The notes under the pieces are model-generated. The model saw only the letters and a list, made by a program, of their open reading frames with translations. It ran no database searches and was not told the origin of the DNA. A stretch of DNA of 64,000 nucleotides from CBDFGK01 sp965247075 (lineage in GTDB: Bacteria; Pseudomonadota; Gammaproteobacteria; Pseudomonadales; Halieaceae), in NCBI GenBank assembly GCA_965247075.1, contig CBDFGK010000003.1, positions 1,612,001 to 1,676,000 of the forward strand, written 5' to 3'. The translations under genes were made by a program, and so were the position numbers. Positions 42,677-51,980 of the stretch are shown here, piece by piece. How positions within the stretch are numbered: the stretch's first letter is position 1; every line of letters begins with the position of its first letter.

Positions 42677-42752
42677 GCCTGGACTCCTGTTGTAAAAGTG
42701 ATAGCCGGGACGAATAGCAAGCCATAGTAAAGCATAGCGCAAATGCGACAGA

Positions 42753-42790
42753 ATACTTGAATGTGAGAAAAACCTACGGTAAGTTCAAGC
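42753..42790 (+). promoter_or_regulatory. Shared operator-like motif, acyl-CoA dehydrogenase operon
   Basis: ATACTTGAAT (42753-42762) and GTAAGTTCAA (42779-42788). The same two boxes lie at 45195-45204 and 45221-45230 with identical spacing. Both sites also share AAAC-N-TAC-N directly before GTAAGT. CTTGAA and TTCAAG form an inverted pair. It is a plausible site for the nearby TetR-type regulator. Confidence 0.6.
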
Positions 42791-42809
42791 GCCCGCCAAG
42801 GAGGTAACC

Positions 42810-43988
42810 ATGGACACGAACTTTTCTACTGAAGATATCGCGTTTCGCGACGAGGTGCGCCGGTTCTTTGCTGACAACTGGAACGAGCAAACGCAAGCGG
42901 GATTCAACCATCCCGATACCTACAAACAGGCCATGATTGACTGGCAAAACAAGCTGCACGCCAAGGGCTGGGTAGCTCCCGGTTGGCCGGTTGAGTACGG
43001 CGGCGCGGGGTGGACGGCCACCCAGAGCTTTATTTTTGAAAACGAGCGCACCAGTGTGGGCGCGGCTAATGTGTTGCCCTTCGGCCTGAAGATGGTGGCG
43101 CCGGTCATTTACACCTTTGGCACTGAAGAGCAGCAGGCCAAATTTTTGCCGCGTATTCGCGACAGCAAGGATTGGTGGTGCCAGGGCTATTCCGAGCCGG
43201 GTGCCGGTTCCGACCTGGCCGCCCTGAAAACCAGGGCGGAACGCGATGGCGATCACTACGTTATCAATGGCGCCAAAATATGGACCACCTATGCCCAGTT
43301 CGCGGATTGGATTTTCTGCCTGGTGCGCACCGGCAGCGAAGGTAAACGGCAGCAGGGCATTACTTTCCTGCTGATCGATATGAAGACCGAGGGGATCGAG
43401 GTTAACCCGATTGTCACCATTGATAATCACCACAGCCTCAATGAAGTGGTATTCACCAATGTTCGCGTGCCCGTTGAAAACCGCATTGGCGAAGAGAACA
43501 AGGGCTGGACCTATGCCAAGGCCCTGTTGGCCCACGAACGCACCGGCATTGCCAATGTAGCCGATTCCAGGCACAACCTGGACCAGCTTGTTGAATTTGC
43601 CAAACAGGAAGCACCCGGCGGTCGAGCCATGATTGAAGACCCGGCCTTCCAGCGGCGCTTGTCAGATATCGAAATAGAACTGATGGCGCTGGAGTTCACC
43701 GAATTGAGAGTTTTGGCCACAGTCGCAACCGGCGGCGCCCCCGGTCCTGAGTCGTCGCTGCTGAAGATCAAAGGCACCGAGGTGCAACAGGCGATCCACG
43801 AGGCACGCATGGACCTGGCGGGTTACTACATGGGTGTCTCTACACCCGAGGGTGACACCGATGTGAGTGGCCACGAGTTCGGCGATATGGCGCGCAAGCG
43901 TTACATGTATGGCCGCGCCACCACCATATTTGGTGGGTCCAACGAGATCCAGAAAAACATTATCTGCAAGGCCGTCCTGGGCCTGTAA
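42810..43988 (+). CDS. Acyl-CoA dehydrogenase, first subunit
   Basis: A 392-residue flavoprotein. FAD/substrate segments are WWCQGYSEPGAGSDLAALKT, YVINGAKIWTTYAQFADWIF and NRIGEENKGWTYAKALLAHE. The C-terminus is FGGSNEIQKNIICKAVLGL. A perfect AAGGAGG site precedes ATG 42810. Adjacent distinct acyl-CoA dehydrogenase genes often form heterotetramers (FadE/ChsE type), with only one subunit providing the catalytic glutamate. That is the likely arrangement with the next gene. Confidence 0.92.
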   Translation: MDTNFSTEDIAFRDEVRRFFADNWNEQTQAGFNHPDTYKQAMIDWQNKLHAKGWVAPGWPVEYGGAGWTATQSFIFENERTSVGAANVLPFGLKMVAPVIYTFGTEEQQAKFLPRIRDSKDWWCQGYSEPGAGSDLAALKTRAERDGDHYVINGAKIWTTYAQFADWIFCLVRTGSEGKRQQGITFLLIDMKTEGIEVNPIVTIDNHHSLNEVVFTNVRVPVENRIGEENKGWTYAKALLAHERTGIANVADSRHNLDQLVEFAKQEAPGGRAMIEDPAFQRRLSDIEIELMALEFTELRVLATVATGGAPGPESSLLKIKGTEVQQAIHEARMDLAGYYMGVSTPEGDTDVSGHEFGDMARKRYMYGRATTIFGGSNEIQKNIICKAVLGL

Positions 43989-44004
43989 CCAAGGGAGTAT
44001 TGAA

Positions 44005-45147
44005 GTGAATTTTGATTTTTCAGAAGAGCAGGTGATGCTGCGTGACAGCGTTGCGCGTTTTGTGCAGGACGAGTACGACTTTGAGGCTCGCCGCGCAGTG
44101 GTGGCAAATGAGAGTGGATTTTCCGCGAAAAACTGGCAGACCTTTGCCGACCTGGGCTGGTTGTCTATTCCCTTTGATGAGGCGCATGGCGGCTTTGGCG
44201 GTAACGCCATAGACAGCATGGTGGTGATGGAAGAGTTGGGTCGCGGCCTGGTGGCAGAGCCCTATCTGGCAACCGTTCTGTTGTTTGGTGGTCTGATCCA
44301 GCAAGCGGGTAACGCCGCTCAGCAGGAAGCCTGGCTGCCGCGCATCATCGGTGGTGAGGTGCAGGGTGCTTTTGCATTCCTGGAGCGCCAATCCCGTTTT
44401 GAACTGGCCGACGTGGTCACCACCGCCACCGCCGCCGGTGATGGCTATGTACTCAACGGTGAGAAGACCGTGGTGTTTAATGGCGCAGTGGCCCACGCCA
44501 TGGTGGTATCAGCGCGCACCGGCGGTGAGCAGAGTGATGAGGACGGCATCAGCCTGTTTATTGTTGATGCCGCTGCCGCCGAGAAAACCAGCTATCGCCT
44601 GATGGATGGGCAGTTGGTTGCCAATGTTCGATTCGATAATGTGAAGTTCGGTGTCGACGCGTTGCTGGGAGAGGCCGGCGCAGGTTTTGCCGCGCTCGAA
44701 GCGGTAAGCAACGAGGCGATTTTGTCACTGTGCGCGGAAGCCCTGGGCATTATGGGAAAGCTCAACGCCACCACGCTGGAATACACCAAAACCCGCGAGC
44801 AGTTCGGCGTGGTTATCGGTTCGTTCCAGGCTTTGCAGCACCGCATGGTAGAGACATTCATGGCCTATGAGCAGACTAAATCCATGCTCTATCGGGCCGT
44901 GTGCAGTATCGAAGGTGATGCCGAAGGCGGCGCGAACGAGGCGCAGCGCAATTTGCACGCACTCAAGGTAATGGTCGGCAAGGCCGGTAAACTGGTCGGT
45001 GACGAAGCCATTCAGATGCACGGCGGTATGGGTCTTACCGACGAGCTGGAGGTGGGTCACTACGTCAAGCGACTGATGATGATACGCACCACCTTTGGTG
45101 ATGCCGATCACCACCAGGTGAAGTTCAATGAGCTTAGCTATGGCTGA
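44005..45147 (+). CDS. Acyl-CoA dehydrogenase, second subunit
   Basis: A 380-residue acyl-CoA dehydrogenase family protein. It contains NFDFSEEQVMLRDSVARFV, LGWLSIPFDEAHGGFGGNAIDS, TLEYTKTREQFGVVIGSFQALQHRMV and AIQMHGGMGLTDELEVGHYVKR. The middle domain is less conserved than in the partner. GTG 44005 follows AAGGGAG. It is 16 bp downstream of the first subunit, in the same operon. Confidence 0.9.
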   Translation: MNFDFSEEQVMLRDSVARFVQDEYDFEARRAVVANESGFSAKNWQTFADLGWLSIPFDEAHGGFGGNAIDSMVVMEELGRGLVAEPYLATVLLFGGLIQQAGNAAQQEAWLPRIIGGEVQGAFAFLERQSRFELADVVTTATAAGDGYVLNGEKTVVFNGAVAHAMVVSARTGGEQSDEDGISLFIVDAAAAEKTSYRLMDGQLVANVRFDNVKFGVDALLGEAGAGFAALEAVSNEAILSLCAEALGIMGKLNATTLEYTKTREQFGVVIGSFQALQHRMVETFMAYEQTKSMLYRAVCSIEGDAEGGANEAQRNLHALKVMVGKAGKLVGDEAIQMHGGMGLTDELEVGHYVKRLMMIRTTFGDADHHQVKFNELSYG

Positions 45148-45194
45148 CGGCCGCTGGCAGGACCGGATTTCGTGCACGATCCACATAATTGTAA

Positions 45195-45231
45195 ATACTT
45201 GAATAACAGCTAAACATACTGTAAGTTCAAA
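45195..45231 (+). promoter_or_regulatory. Shared operator-like motif, LLM/SDR operon
   Basis: ATACTTGAAT and GTAAGTTCAA with the same 28-bp spacing between the CTTGAA and TTCAA cores as at 42753. It lies 46 bp upstream of the luciferase-like gene. Co-regulation of the two operons is inferred. Confidence 0.6.
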
Positions 45232-45276
45232 TCCCTTTTTTGGCACCTGCGTGCCTTCTGATTTGGAGCATCCGCT

Positions 45277-46317
45277 ATGAAGTTAGGTTTTTTGATGGGC
45301 TACTCCGGTAAGCACATTACTATCCCCATGGATTTGATCAAGCGCGCCGAGAGCCTGGGTTACGACTCGGTTTGGACGGCGGAGGCATACGGTTCAGATG
45401 CGGTTACCACAGCTACCTGGGTGTTGGCTCAAACCGAGAAAATCCGGGTGGGTACGGCGATCATGCAAATGCCGGCGCGCACACCGGCCATGGCGGCTAT
45501 GACCGCCATGTCACTGGCGCAAATGTCCGGCGATCGTTTTATTGTTGGCCTGGGTGCATCTGGTCCGCAGGTGATTGAAGGCTGGCATGGTGTGCCTTAC
45601 GGCAAACCGATTACCCGCACCCGTGAGTACATTGAAATCATGCGGCAGATTATGGCTCGTGAAGGCAAGGTCGAGTACGACGGTACGCTCTACCGGATGC
45701 CCAACAAGGGCGCAGGCACCACCGGTTTTGGCAAGCCGCTCAAGTCCATTTTGGAAGCCAACAAAAACATCCCCATTTACACGGCATCCATCACGCCGGC
45801 CGGTTTACGCTGCGCCGCCGAAGTGGCAGATGGTGTATTTCCGGTATGGATGGACCCTGACAAATACAGTGTTTTTGCCGACGACTTCAACACCGGTTTT
45901 GAGAAGGCGGGCAACGGCAAGAGTCTCAAGGACTTCGATGTGGCGCCGTTTGTATCGGTCGCCATGAATGACGACATTGATGCTGCCTACGATTCCTTGC
46001 GCCCCTGGTTGGCGCTCTATATCGGTGGCATGGGGGCAAAAGGCAGAAACTTTTATACCGATTATGCGACGCGTCTGGGCTACGGTGAGGCCGCCGAGAA
46101 GATTCAGGATCTGTACCTGAGCGGGCAGAAACCGGCGGCAGAAGCGCTGGTACCGAAGGCATTGCTTGACGAGGTTGCCCTGGTCGGCCCCAAGGAGCGC
46201 ATTCGCGAGCGTCTGCAGCGCTGGCAAGACGCGGCTGGTCGCGGCGAAGTTGGCAGCATGCTAATTGGCGCCCAGAACCCTGCCGTGCTGGAGCTGCTCG
46301 CCGAAGAGATGCTCTGA
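45277..46317 (+). CDS. LLM-class flavin/F420-dependent oxidoreductase
   Basis: A 346-residue luciferase-like TIM barrel. It has KLGFLMGYSGKHITIPMDLI, SLGYDSVWTAEAYGSDAVT, IRVGTAIMQMPARTPAMAAM and DRFIVGLGASGPQVIEGWHG. Family members oxidise small substrates with reduced flavin or F420. Context with acyl-CoA dehydrogenases and an SDR suggests lipid or terpenoid breakdown. GGAG eight bases upstream of the ATG. The stop shares TGATG with the next gene. Confidence 0.9.
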   Translation: MKLGFLMGYSGKHITIPMDLIKRAESLGYDSVWTAEAYGSDAVTTATWVLAQTEKIRVGTAIMQMPARTPAMAAMTAMSLAQMSGDRFIVGLGASGPQVIEGWHGVPYGKPITRTREYIEIMRQIMAREGKVEYDGTLYRMPNKGAGTTGFGKPLKSILEANKNIPIYTASITPAGLRCAAEVADGVFPVWMDPDKYSVFADDFNTGFEKAGNGKSLKDFDVAPFVSVAMNDDIDAAYDSLRPWLALYIGGMGAKGRNFYTDYATRLGYGEAAEKIQDLYLSGQKPAAEALVPKALLDEVALVGPKERIRERLQRWQDAAGRGEVGSMLIGAQNPAVLELLAEEML

Positions 46318-47114
46318 TGCAGGTTACAGACAAGGTAGTTATCGTCACTGGCGGCGCCAATGGTATTGGCAAGGCATTGTGTGAGCGGTTTGCGGCAGAC
46401 GGTGCACGTGTTGTGGTGGTGGTCGACCTGGAGGAAGACAATGCTCGCCTGGTCGCGGATGCCCTGGGCGGGGTGGCCTTTGGCATTAACGTGCGCGACG
46501 AGAGCCGGCTTCAGGCCATGGTTGCCACAGTGGCAGCGGACTACGGGCAGGTAGACTTGTTTTGCAGCAACGCCGGCATTGGCAGGGGTGACGGAGAGCC
46601 CTGGTGGGCGACGTCTGCCCCTAACGAGACCTGGCAGGCGATGTGGGACATTCATGTGATGTCACATATCTACGCGGCGCGGGCCTGTTTGCCGGGTATG
46701 ATTGAACGGGGTGAGGGTTATTTTCTTAATACTGTGTCGGCGGCGGGTTTGCTGAGCCAGGTGGGCGATGCTGCCTACTCCACCACCAAGCACGCGGCGA
46801 TTGGCTTCGCCGAATCGCTGGCAATTACCCACGGCGACCATGGCATCGGGGTGTCATGCCTGTGTCCGCAAGCGGTGGCCACGCGCATGATTGGCGAGTC
46901 GGACGGTGGTACCGCTGGTGTAGACGGCATAATCACTACCGCCGAACTTGCCGCCGTAGTTGTGGAGGGTTTGGCTGAGGAGAAATTCCTGATCTTGCCG
47001 CACCCTTCGGTGCAGCGCTATCGTGAGAACAAAACCAATAATTATGATCGCTGGATAGGAGGCATGCGCAAGCTCAGGCGCGGCTTTGCCAATCCAGAGT
47101 TTCCCAAGGTGTGA
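46317..47114 (+). CDS. Short-chain dehydrogenase/reductase
   Basis: A 265-residue classical SDR. The cofactor loop is VIVTGGANGIGKALCERFAA and the structural motif SNAGIGRG (NAG). The catalytic residues are Ser in NTVSAAGLLS, then Tyr and Lys in AYSTTKHAAI. The C-terminal part with YDRWIGGMRKLRR resembles SDRs of acyl-CoA or steroid catabolism clusters. It overlaps the previous gene and faces the TetR gene. Confidence 0.92.
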   Translation: MQVTDKVVIVTGGANGIGKALCERFAADGARVVVVVDLEEDNARLVADALGGVAFGINVRDESRLQAMVATVAADYGQVDLFCSNAGIGRGDGEPWWATSAPNETWQAMWDIHVMSHIYAARACLPGMIERGEGYFLNTVSAAGLLSQVGDAAYSTTKHAAIGFAESLAITHGDHGIGVSCLCPQAVATRMIGESDGGTAGVDGIITTAELAAVVVEGLAEEKFLILPHPSVQRYRENKTNNYDRWIGGMRKLRRGFANPEFPKV

Positions 47115-47127
47115 TCGCTCACGGTCT

Positions 47128-48411
47128 TCAGCGCGCAGCCAGGCCGCCAAAGAACATATCGTAATAGTCTATCGACGCCTGCTCTATATCATCAACGCGG
47201 CGCCACAGGGCTAAATCCATACTCGCGTTCATGGCGCCGGTAATCAGTTCCTGGGCCGCCTCGACGTGGATATCGCGCACACTGCCGTCGCTGATGCCAT
47301 CGCGCATATACTGACCAAACCGAGCATTGGATTGATCGGTTAGCGTGAGTATTTCCTTGCGCTTTGGAAGCGGCAGGGCGGTGATGGTGTGGTAGCGGAT
47401 CATTGGCCCCACCTCGGAATTCTGCACGTGGAAGCTGCGTCTGAGCATGTAGTCGAGCTTGTTGATACCCAGCGGCAGGCCGGTGGCGGCCTCATGAATA
47501 GTGAAGAGGATGTCCAGTGAGCGCGTGTAGCAGTTGTAGAGCAGGTCTTCCTTGTTGCGGATATGGTAGTAGAAAGCACCCTTGGTCACGCGCAGGGTTT
47601 CGGCAATGTCATCCAGCGAGGTGCCGGCAAAGCCTTTCCGGTTGAAAAACCAAGTGCCGGTCCGGTAGAAAGCTTCCTGCTTGAGACGGTTTTGCCCAGT
47701 GCGGTCGAAACCGCTGACTGGTGGTTCATTGTCGATGCTGAAGTTATGGCTGCCGAATTTGAAGTTGGCTCCGCCTCCGGCGAGGCCGTGGGTAATCAGG
47801 TCACAGGCACCGTTGGTGACCGCATCGAACCGGTCCATGGGTACGGTGCGCAGGTAGTTAAAAGACCACTGCATGGAACCGATCAGGCCCAGGGTGGCGG
47901 CGCTGCTTTCGAGAGGGCGGATGCTGCCGTCCTGTATGCCATTGCGAATAAATCGGCGTATACGTAAAAACATTTCGGTATAACGCTGTTCTACATGTTC
48001 CCGGTGCTGATCCTTGAGTGAGGCAATTTCCAACAGCGCGGCGTTGTGGCTGCTGCGACCTTGCTGTGCCTCGCGCCAGTGGTTGAAATGGCGGCGCATG
48101 ACCGCCTGCATTCTCGCCAGGCCGCTATCCATATCGCGCTCGATGTTATCCAGCCCCGCCATAATGCTATCCAGTGACGCCAGGTAGCATTGATAGATCA
48201 GCTCTTCCTTGGTTTTTACATAGTAGTAGAGGCTGGTCTTGGTGAGCCCCAGGCTCTGGGCAATATCCAACAGGGTGGTGGAGCGAGAGCCACGACCGTT
48301 AAACAGCTTGGACGCCTGCGAGAGTATGGCGGTACGTTTGGCGTTATGCTGGGCGGTGCGATTGAAGGGAGAGGTACCTGTGTTGTCCTGTCTGTCGTTA
48401 TTTTTGGCCAT
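47128..48411 (-). CDS. Tandem two-domain TetR-family regulator
   Basis: A 427-residue protein with two complete TetR repeats. The first DNA-binding domain (about 25-72) has RSTTLLDIAQSLGLTKTSLY and the second (about 245-292) TSLDDIAETLRVTKGAFYYH, each followed by a helical ligand domain. A single chain with two TetR modules could act like a built-in dimer. It is convergent with the lipid-catabolism operon and the likely regulator of the motif at 42753 and 45195, as inference. Confidence 0.9.
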   Translation of the reverse strand: MAKNNDRQDNTGTSPFNRTAQHNAKRTAILSQASKLFNGRGSRSTTLLDIAQSLGLTKTSLYYYVKTKEELIYQCYLASLDSIMAGLDNIERDMDSGLARMQAVMRRHFNHWREAQQGRSSHNAALLEIASLKDQHREHVEQRYTEMFLRIRRFIRNGIQDGSIRPLESSAATLGLIGSMQWSFNYLRTVPMDRFDAVTNGACDLITHGLAGGGANFKFGSHNFSIDNEPPVSGFDRTGQNRLKQEAFYRTGTWFFNRKGFAGTSLDDIAETLRVTKGAFYYHIRNKEDLLYNCYTRSLDILFTIHEAATGLPLGINKLDYMLRRSFHVQNSEVGPMIRYHTITALPLPKRKEILTLTDQSNARFGQYMRDGISDGSVRDIHVEAAQELITGAMNASMDLALWRRVDDIEQASIDYYDMFFGGLAAR

Positions 48412-48501
48412 TGGCGGTGCTCGTAATACCCTGTGTTCTACGGTTTTACTCCGGAGTATGTTTTTTCAACAATGGCATGATACCCCGCCCGCCCATAGAA
48501 A

Positions 48502-49077
48502 TCACCTGCCCGGCTGTTGGCACTCCCGCCAACGAAAACAGTCGCTGGTGTGGTCATTGACCATGCCGGTTGCCTGCATGTGAGCGTAGATGATGGTCGA
48601 TCCGACAAAATTGAAGCCGCGTTTTTTCAGGTCCTTGCTGATCTGGTCAGACAGGGGGGTGGAGGCGGGCAAATCCCCCGCCTCTCGCCAGGTATTCTGG
48701 ATGGGCTTGCCATCGACAAAGTGCCACATGTAGTCAGAAAAGCTGCCCCATTCTTCCTGCACCGTCAGGAAAGCACGGGCGTTCTGCCGGGCGCTATACA
48801 CCTTGAGCCGATTGCGAATGATGCGGGGGTCCAGCAGTATTTTGGCTAACTTTTTGTCTGTGTAACGAGCAATCTTGCGCGGGTTACAACCGTCGAACAG
48901 CGCCTGGTAGCCCTGTCGCTTGCGCAACACGGTTATCCAGGCAAGCCCGGCCTGAGCGCCCTCCAGCATGAGAAACTCAAACAGCGTGTCGTCGTCATAC
49001 AGTGGCACGCCCCACTCTTCGTCGTGGTATTTCACATAGAGTTCATCGGTGCCACACCAGGCGCAGCGTTTAGCCAT
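48502..49077 (-). CDS. tag: DNA-3-methyladenine glycosylase I
   Basis: A 191-residue TagI. RCAWCGTDELYVKYHDEEWG holds the N-terminal zinc-binding Cys and the Trp-Gly motif, followed by FEFLMLEGAQAGLAWITVL. The C-terminus has KKRGFNFVGSTIIYAHMQATGMVNDH with the zinc ligands. It removes 3-methyladenine from alkylated DNA. GGAG six bases before ATG 49077. Last gene of the minus-strand operon. Confidence 0.95.
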   Translation of the reverse strand: MAKRCAWCGTDELYVKYHDEEWGVPLYDDDTLFEFLMLEGAQAGLAWITVLRKRQGYQALFDGCNPRKIARYTDKKLAKILLDPRIIRNRLKVYSARQNARAFLTVQEEWGSFSDYMWHFVDGKPIQNTWREAGDLPASTPLSDQISKDLKKRGFNFVGSTIIYAHMQATGMVNDHTSDCFRWRECQQPGR

Positions 49078-49140
49078 AACATTCTCCTTTTGTAGTGCAG
49101 GAAGGGTTTGCCGCCCAGCGAGAGCAACGCTCGCTGAATT

Positions 49141-49872
49141 TCAAGGGCGTACAGGGCCTGGGCGCACGACCCGATCGACAAATTTCCACACCAGGTCGTT
49201 GGAATCCGGTGTTTCTACAGCACTGCCCAATACTTCGCTGAGGTGATCATCGCCATCGGTGTAGGCATCCTTGTAAATAGTGAGCCTTGCCACCAGCGTG
49301 GCCCTATCCACCTCTGGATGAAACTGGCAGGCCCAGAATCGCTTACCCTCGACTTTGAATGCATGACAACAGGGTTCGGTGTAAGCCAGCTCTATGGCGC
49401 CGGGTGGGCATCGAACCGAGCGTTCCCGGTGTACGGAGATGGCGTGAAAGGTGTCGGGTACGTCGTGAAACAACCAATCGTCAGCGGCTGTGGTGCGCAG
49501 CGAGATGGGCAGGCTGCCCATTTCAAAATCAATCTCATCGCGGATGATCTCCCCACCCAGGGCCAACACCGCGAGCTGAAAACCAAAGCAGGAGGCGAAT
49601 ACCGGAAAGTCGATGTCTATGCAGTGACGCAGTAGTTCAATGCAGTAGGGCACGGCAGGATAGTTGTCTGGTTCCAGCACGCTGGCCTCACTGGCGCCGC
49701 CGACCATTAACGCGTCGTAGCCGTCGAGAACTTCCGCGCCGAATATGGGGGTATCAAAAACGTTAAACACGTCCAGTTGTTCCGGTTGAATCCGACCATA
49801 GCGCACAAAACTGTCGTACTCCTCGCGCCGTACGCGTGGGTCATGCCTGATTTGCAATAACAATATGCGCAT
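49141..49872 (-). CDS. Class I glutamine amidotransferase-like protein
   Basis: A 243-residue GATase1 (GuaA-type) protein. The nucleophile Cys is in VFASCFGFQLAVLALGGEI, and the His-Glu pair in ACQFHPEVDRATL. Stand-alone members act as gamma-glutamyl hydrolases or amidotransferases of uncertain substrate. It starts three bases after the apbE stop, so it is co-transcribed with the flavinylation-type cluster. Confidence 0.88.
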   Translation of the reverse strand: MRILLLQIRHDPRVRREEYDSFVRYGRIQPEQLDVFNVFDTPIFGAEVLDGYDALMVGGASEASVLEPDNYPAVPYCIELLRHCIDIDFPVFASCFGFQLAVLALGGEIIRDEIDFEMGSLPISLRTTAADDWLFHDVPDTFHAISVHRERSVRCPPGAIELAYTEPCCHAFKVEGKRFWACQFHPEVDRATLVARLTIYKDAYTDGDDHLSEVLGSAVETPDSNDLVWKFVDRVVRPGPVRP

Positions 49873-49875
49873 GGA

Positions 49876-50811
49876 TCAAGCCGTTGTTTTCCTATCCGTT
49901 GGTTGCAAAGTGCCGTGGCACTGCAGTTCAGCATCTATGCCCAGCCAGGGCAAGCCCAGTTCAGCCAGCCATTGCAGGGCTTGCTCGGCCGGTTTGAGCA
50001 TGGCGATGGTGGCGGTACTGCCGGCCACCAGGCATTGTTTTGCGACTATGCTGACAGCCACCAGACCCTGTACGGGCCAGCCTGTTTGTGGATTGAGAAT
50101 ATGCCCGTAGCGCTGATCTTCTATCACTATGCAGCGCTCGTAGTCGCCGGAGCTGGCCAGTGCAGCCCGGGACAGTGGTATCCGGGCTATGGCGTGGGTC
50201 CGGTTTTGTGGGCTTGGGTGACGGGGGTGACGGATGCCGATTTGCCAGGCATAGCCATCAGCCTGATTGCCAAGGGCAGTGATATCTCCGCCCAGGTCTA
50301 CCAGCGCGTGTTCGATGCCGGCCTGGCGCATAACGTTGGCAGCACTGTCACTGGCGTATTCCTTTACGCAGCCGCCAAAGTCGATCTCCATACCAATATC
50401 GGGTAAGTAGATAGAACGCGAATCCCACTGCACCCGCTCCCAGCCTATGTGTAGCAGCAGCGTGTCCAGTTGCTCCTGGCCAGGCACAGCCGGGTTCTTG
50501 AAATCCCAGGCTTGTCGCAAACAGCCAGAGGTCAAATCGAACATGCCATCGCTTTGCTCAAACAGGGTGTTGGCGTAATTGAGCAGGCCCGCCGTTTCTG
50601 CGTCGATATCGGTCGCGGTGTTGGTGCCTGCGCGGGCATTGATGGTGCTGGTCAGAGAGGTGGGGATATAGCGGCTGTACTTCTGCTCCAGGCGTTGTAC
50701 TTCGGCTGCTGCGGCGCTTATGGCGGCATCGGCAACATGTTGATCTCGGTGCTCCAGGCGCAGCCGGCAGGGGCCGCCCATGGCTATAAAACGATGCTCA
50801 GATCGATGCAT
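49876..50811 (-). CDS. apbE: FAD:protein FMN transferase ApbE
   Basis: A 311-residue ApbE. MGGPCRLRL stands in for the usual MGT motif. DGMFDLTSGCLRQAWDF, VDLGGDITALG and RYGHILNPQTGWPVQGLVAV (flavin and Mg2+ site) follow. ApbE attaches FMN to Thr/Ser of periplasmic proteins. No signal peptide is evident, so export would need the partner proteins or an unusual N-terminus. Five bases downstream of the DUF3570 gene. Confidence 0.92.
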   Translation of the reverse strand: MHRSEHRFIAMGGPCRLRLEHRDQHVADAAISAAAAEVQRLEQKYSRYIPTSLTSTINARAGTNTATDIDAETAGLLNYANTLFEQSDGMFDLTSGCLRQAWDFKNPAVPGQEQLDTLLLHIGWERVQWDSRSIYLPDIGMEIDFGGCVKEYASDSAANVMRQAGIEHALVDLGGDITALGNQADGYAWQIGIRHPRHPSPQNRTHAIARIPLSRAALASSGDYERCIVIEDQRYGHILNPQTGWPVQGLVAVSIVAKQCLVAGSTATIAMLKPAEQALQWLAELGLPWLGIDAELQCHGTLQPTDRKTTA

Positions 50812-50816
50812 GGTAT

Positions 50817-51980
50817 CTATTTGAAAATGTAGTCGAGCCCAAAGGTATAACGCCAGTATTTAACCGGTGCCGGTGATTCTTCACCGCTGTAAACGCCCCA
50901 GCCGGCGCTGGTGGTATAGCGTTCACCGGACAAATTGATGGCCCAGTTGCCGATCTTGTGGCGCAGCCGTAAGCCCGTGGTAATGGCGCCAAAGGCAGAC
51001 AGGCGATAGTCGTCGGCGAAGTAACGGTCGTCGAAGTCGACCAGGTTACCAAAGAAGTCTGCTTCATCCTGGCTGTAATAGCGCAGGAAGGGAATCACCC
51101 GGGTGTTGCTGCCAAGACTCTGGTGCCAGGCCAGGTCTACCGTGTGTGAAGCAACTCCCCAATCATCGTCAAAGTAACGATAGTCTACATGCAGTGCGGC
51201 ATCGGCCGTTGGGAAGTGGTGGCGGTAACCGGTGCTGATGGTCCACTCCTTGCGCTCATCGGGCCGGCTATCATTTAGCTTGTAAGTATCAGTCAAAAAG
51301 CCATCGCGATAGGTATAACTCAAACCGAAGCGAACGATAGCGCGCTTGCTGACAATGCGGCTTACGCCAATCCAGGCGGAGCGGATGTCCTTGTTGTCGT
51401 CCAGCGTGTTGGTCGGCACCTCGCCCTGCGTCGGTTCGATGTCATCAAGGGAGGCGCTGACCGCGCCAGAGTAGGTGGTGAGGCCGTCGGCGCTATTGAA
51501 GGCGATGTCGAAGGCAATTGCATCGGCTTCGTAATCGTTTTCCTCAGAGTGGCTGTACTTGACGCCGGCGTTGCCGCGGTCATAGTAGTAGCGGGTGGTA
51601 ACGCTCACATCCGTGCGGGTATCGTCGAGGCTGGCGCCGCTCATGATCACCTCGGGTTTGCCGTCAAGGCTTGCGCCGACAAACCAGGGCGATGCTCCAC
51701 TCATGTCTTCCCACTGTACATCCAGCGCTACCGACCACTGGTCTGAGACCGGCGCCAGCAGATGGAACTGGGCGATATCAATGTCATAGCGCTGGCTTTG
51801 TTGGCCGCCAAAGGTCTTGCTCGCCAGGGTGTCGTCTTCTTCATATTTGCCGTAGCGAACGCCAACTTCCGTGAACTCAGGTGGTGCGTCCGCATTGGCG
51901 CCCTGGTAGGCGGGCAGCAACAGGGCGCTGGAAGTGAGTGCCAGCAAGGTGGGATGTCTTTCGCGATGCGGTGCCTCCAT
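50817..51980 (-). CDS. DUF3570 outer-membrane barrel protein
   Basis: A 387-residue protein with a signal peptide (ALTSSALLLPAYQGANA) and many alternating beta-strand segments rich in Tyr/Trp/Asp, ending YTFGLDYIFK with a C-terminal aromatic-Lys. This matches DUF3570, found repeatedly next to ApbE, DUF4266 and a TlpA-like protein. Function is unknown; it may be a transport or electron-transfer barrel. TGATG overlap with the DUF4266 gene. Confidence 0.85.
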   Translation of the reverse strand: MEAPHRERHPTLLALTSSALLLPAYQGANADAPPEFTEVGVRYGKYEEDDTLASKTFGGQQSQRYDIDIAQFHLLAPVSDQWSVALDVQWEDMSGASPWFVGASLDGKPEVIMSGASLDDTRTDVSVTTRYYYDRGNAGVKYSHSEENDYEADAIAFDIAFNSADGLTTYSGAVSASLDDIEPTQGEVPTNTLDDNKDIRSAWIGVSRIVSKRAIVRFGLSYTYRDGFLTDTYKLNDSRPDERKEWTISTGYRHHFPTADAALHVDYRYFDDDWGVASHTVDLAWHQSLGSNTRVIPFLRYYSQDEADFFGNLVDFDDRYFADDYRLSAFGAITTGLRLRHKIGNWAINLSGERYTTSAGWGVYSGEESPAPVKYWRYTFGLDYIFK

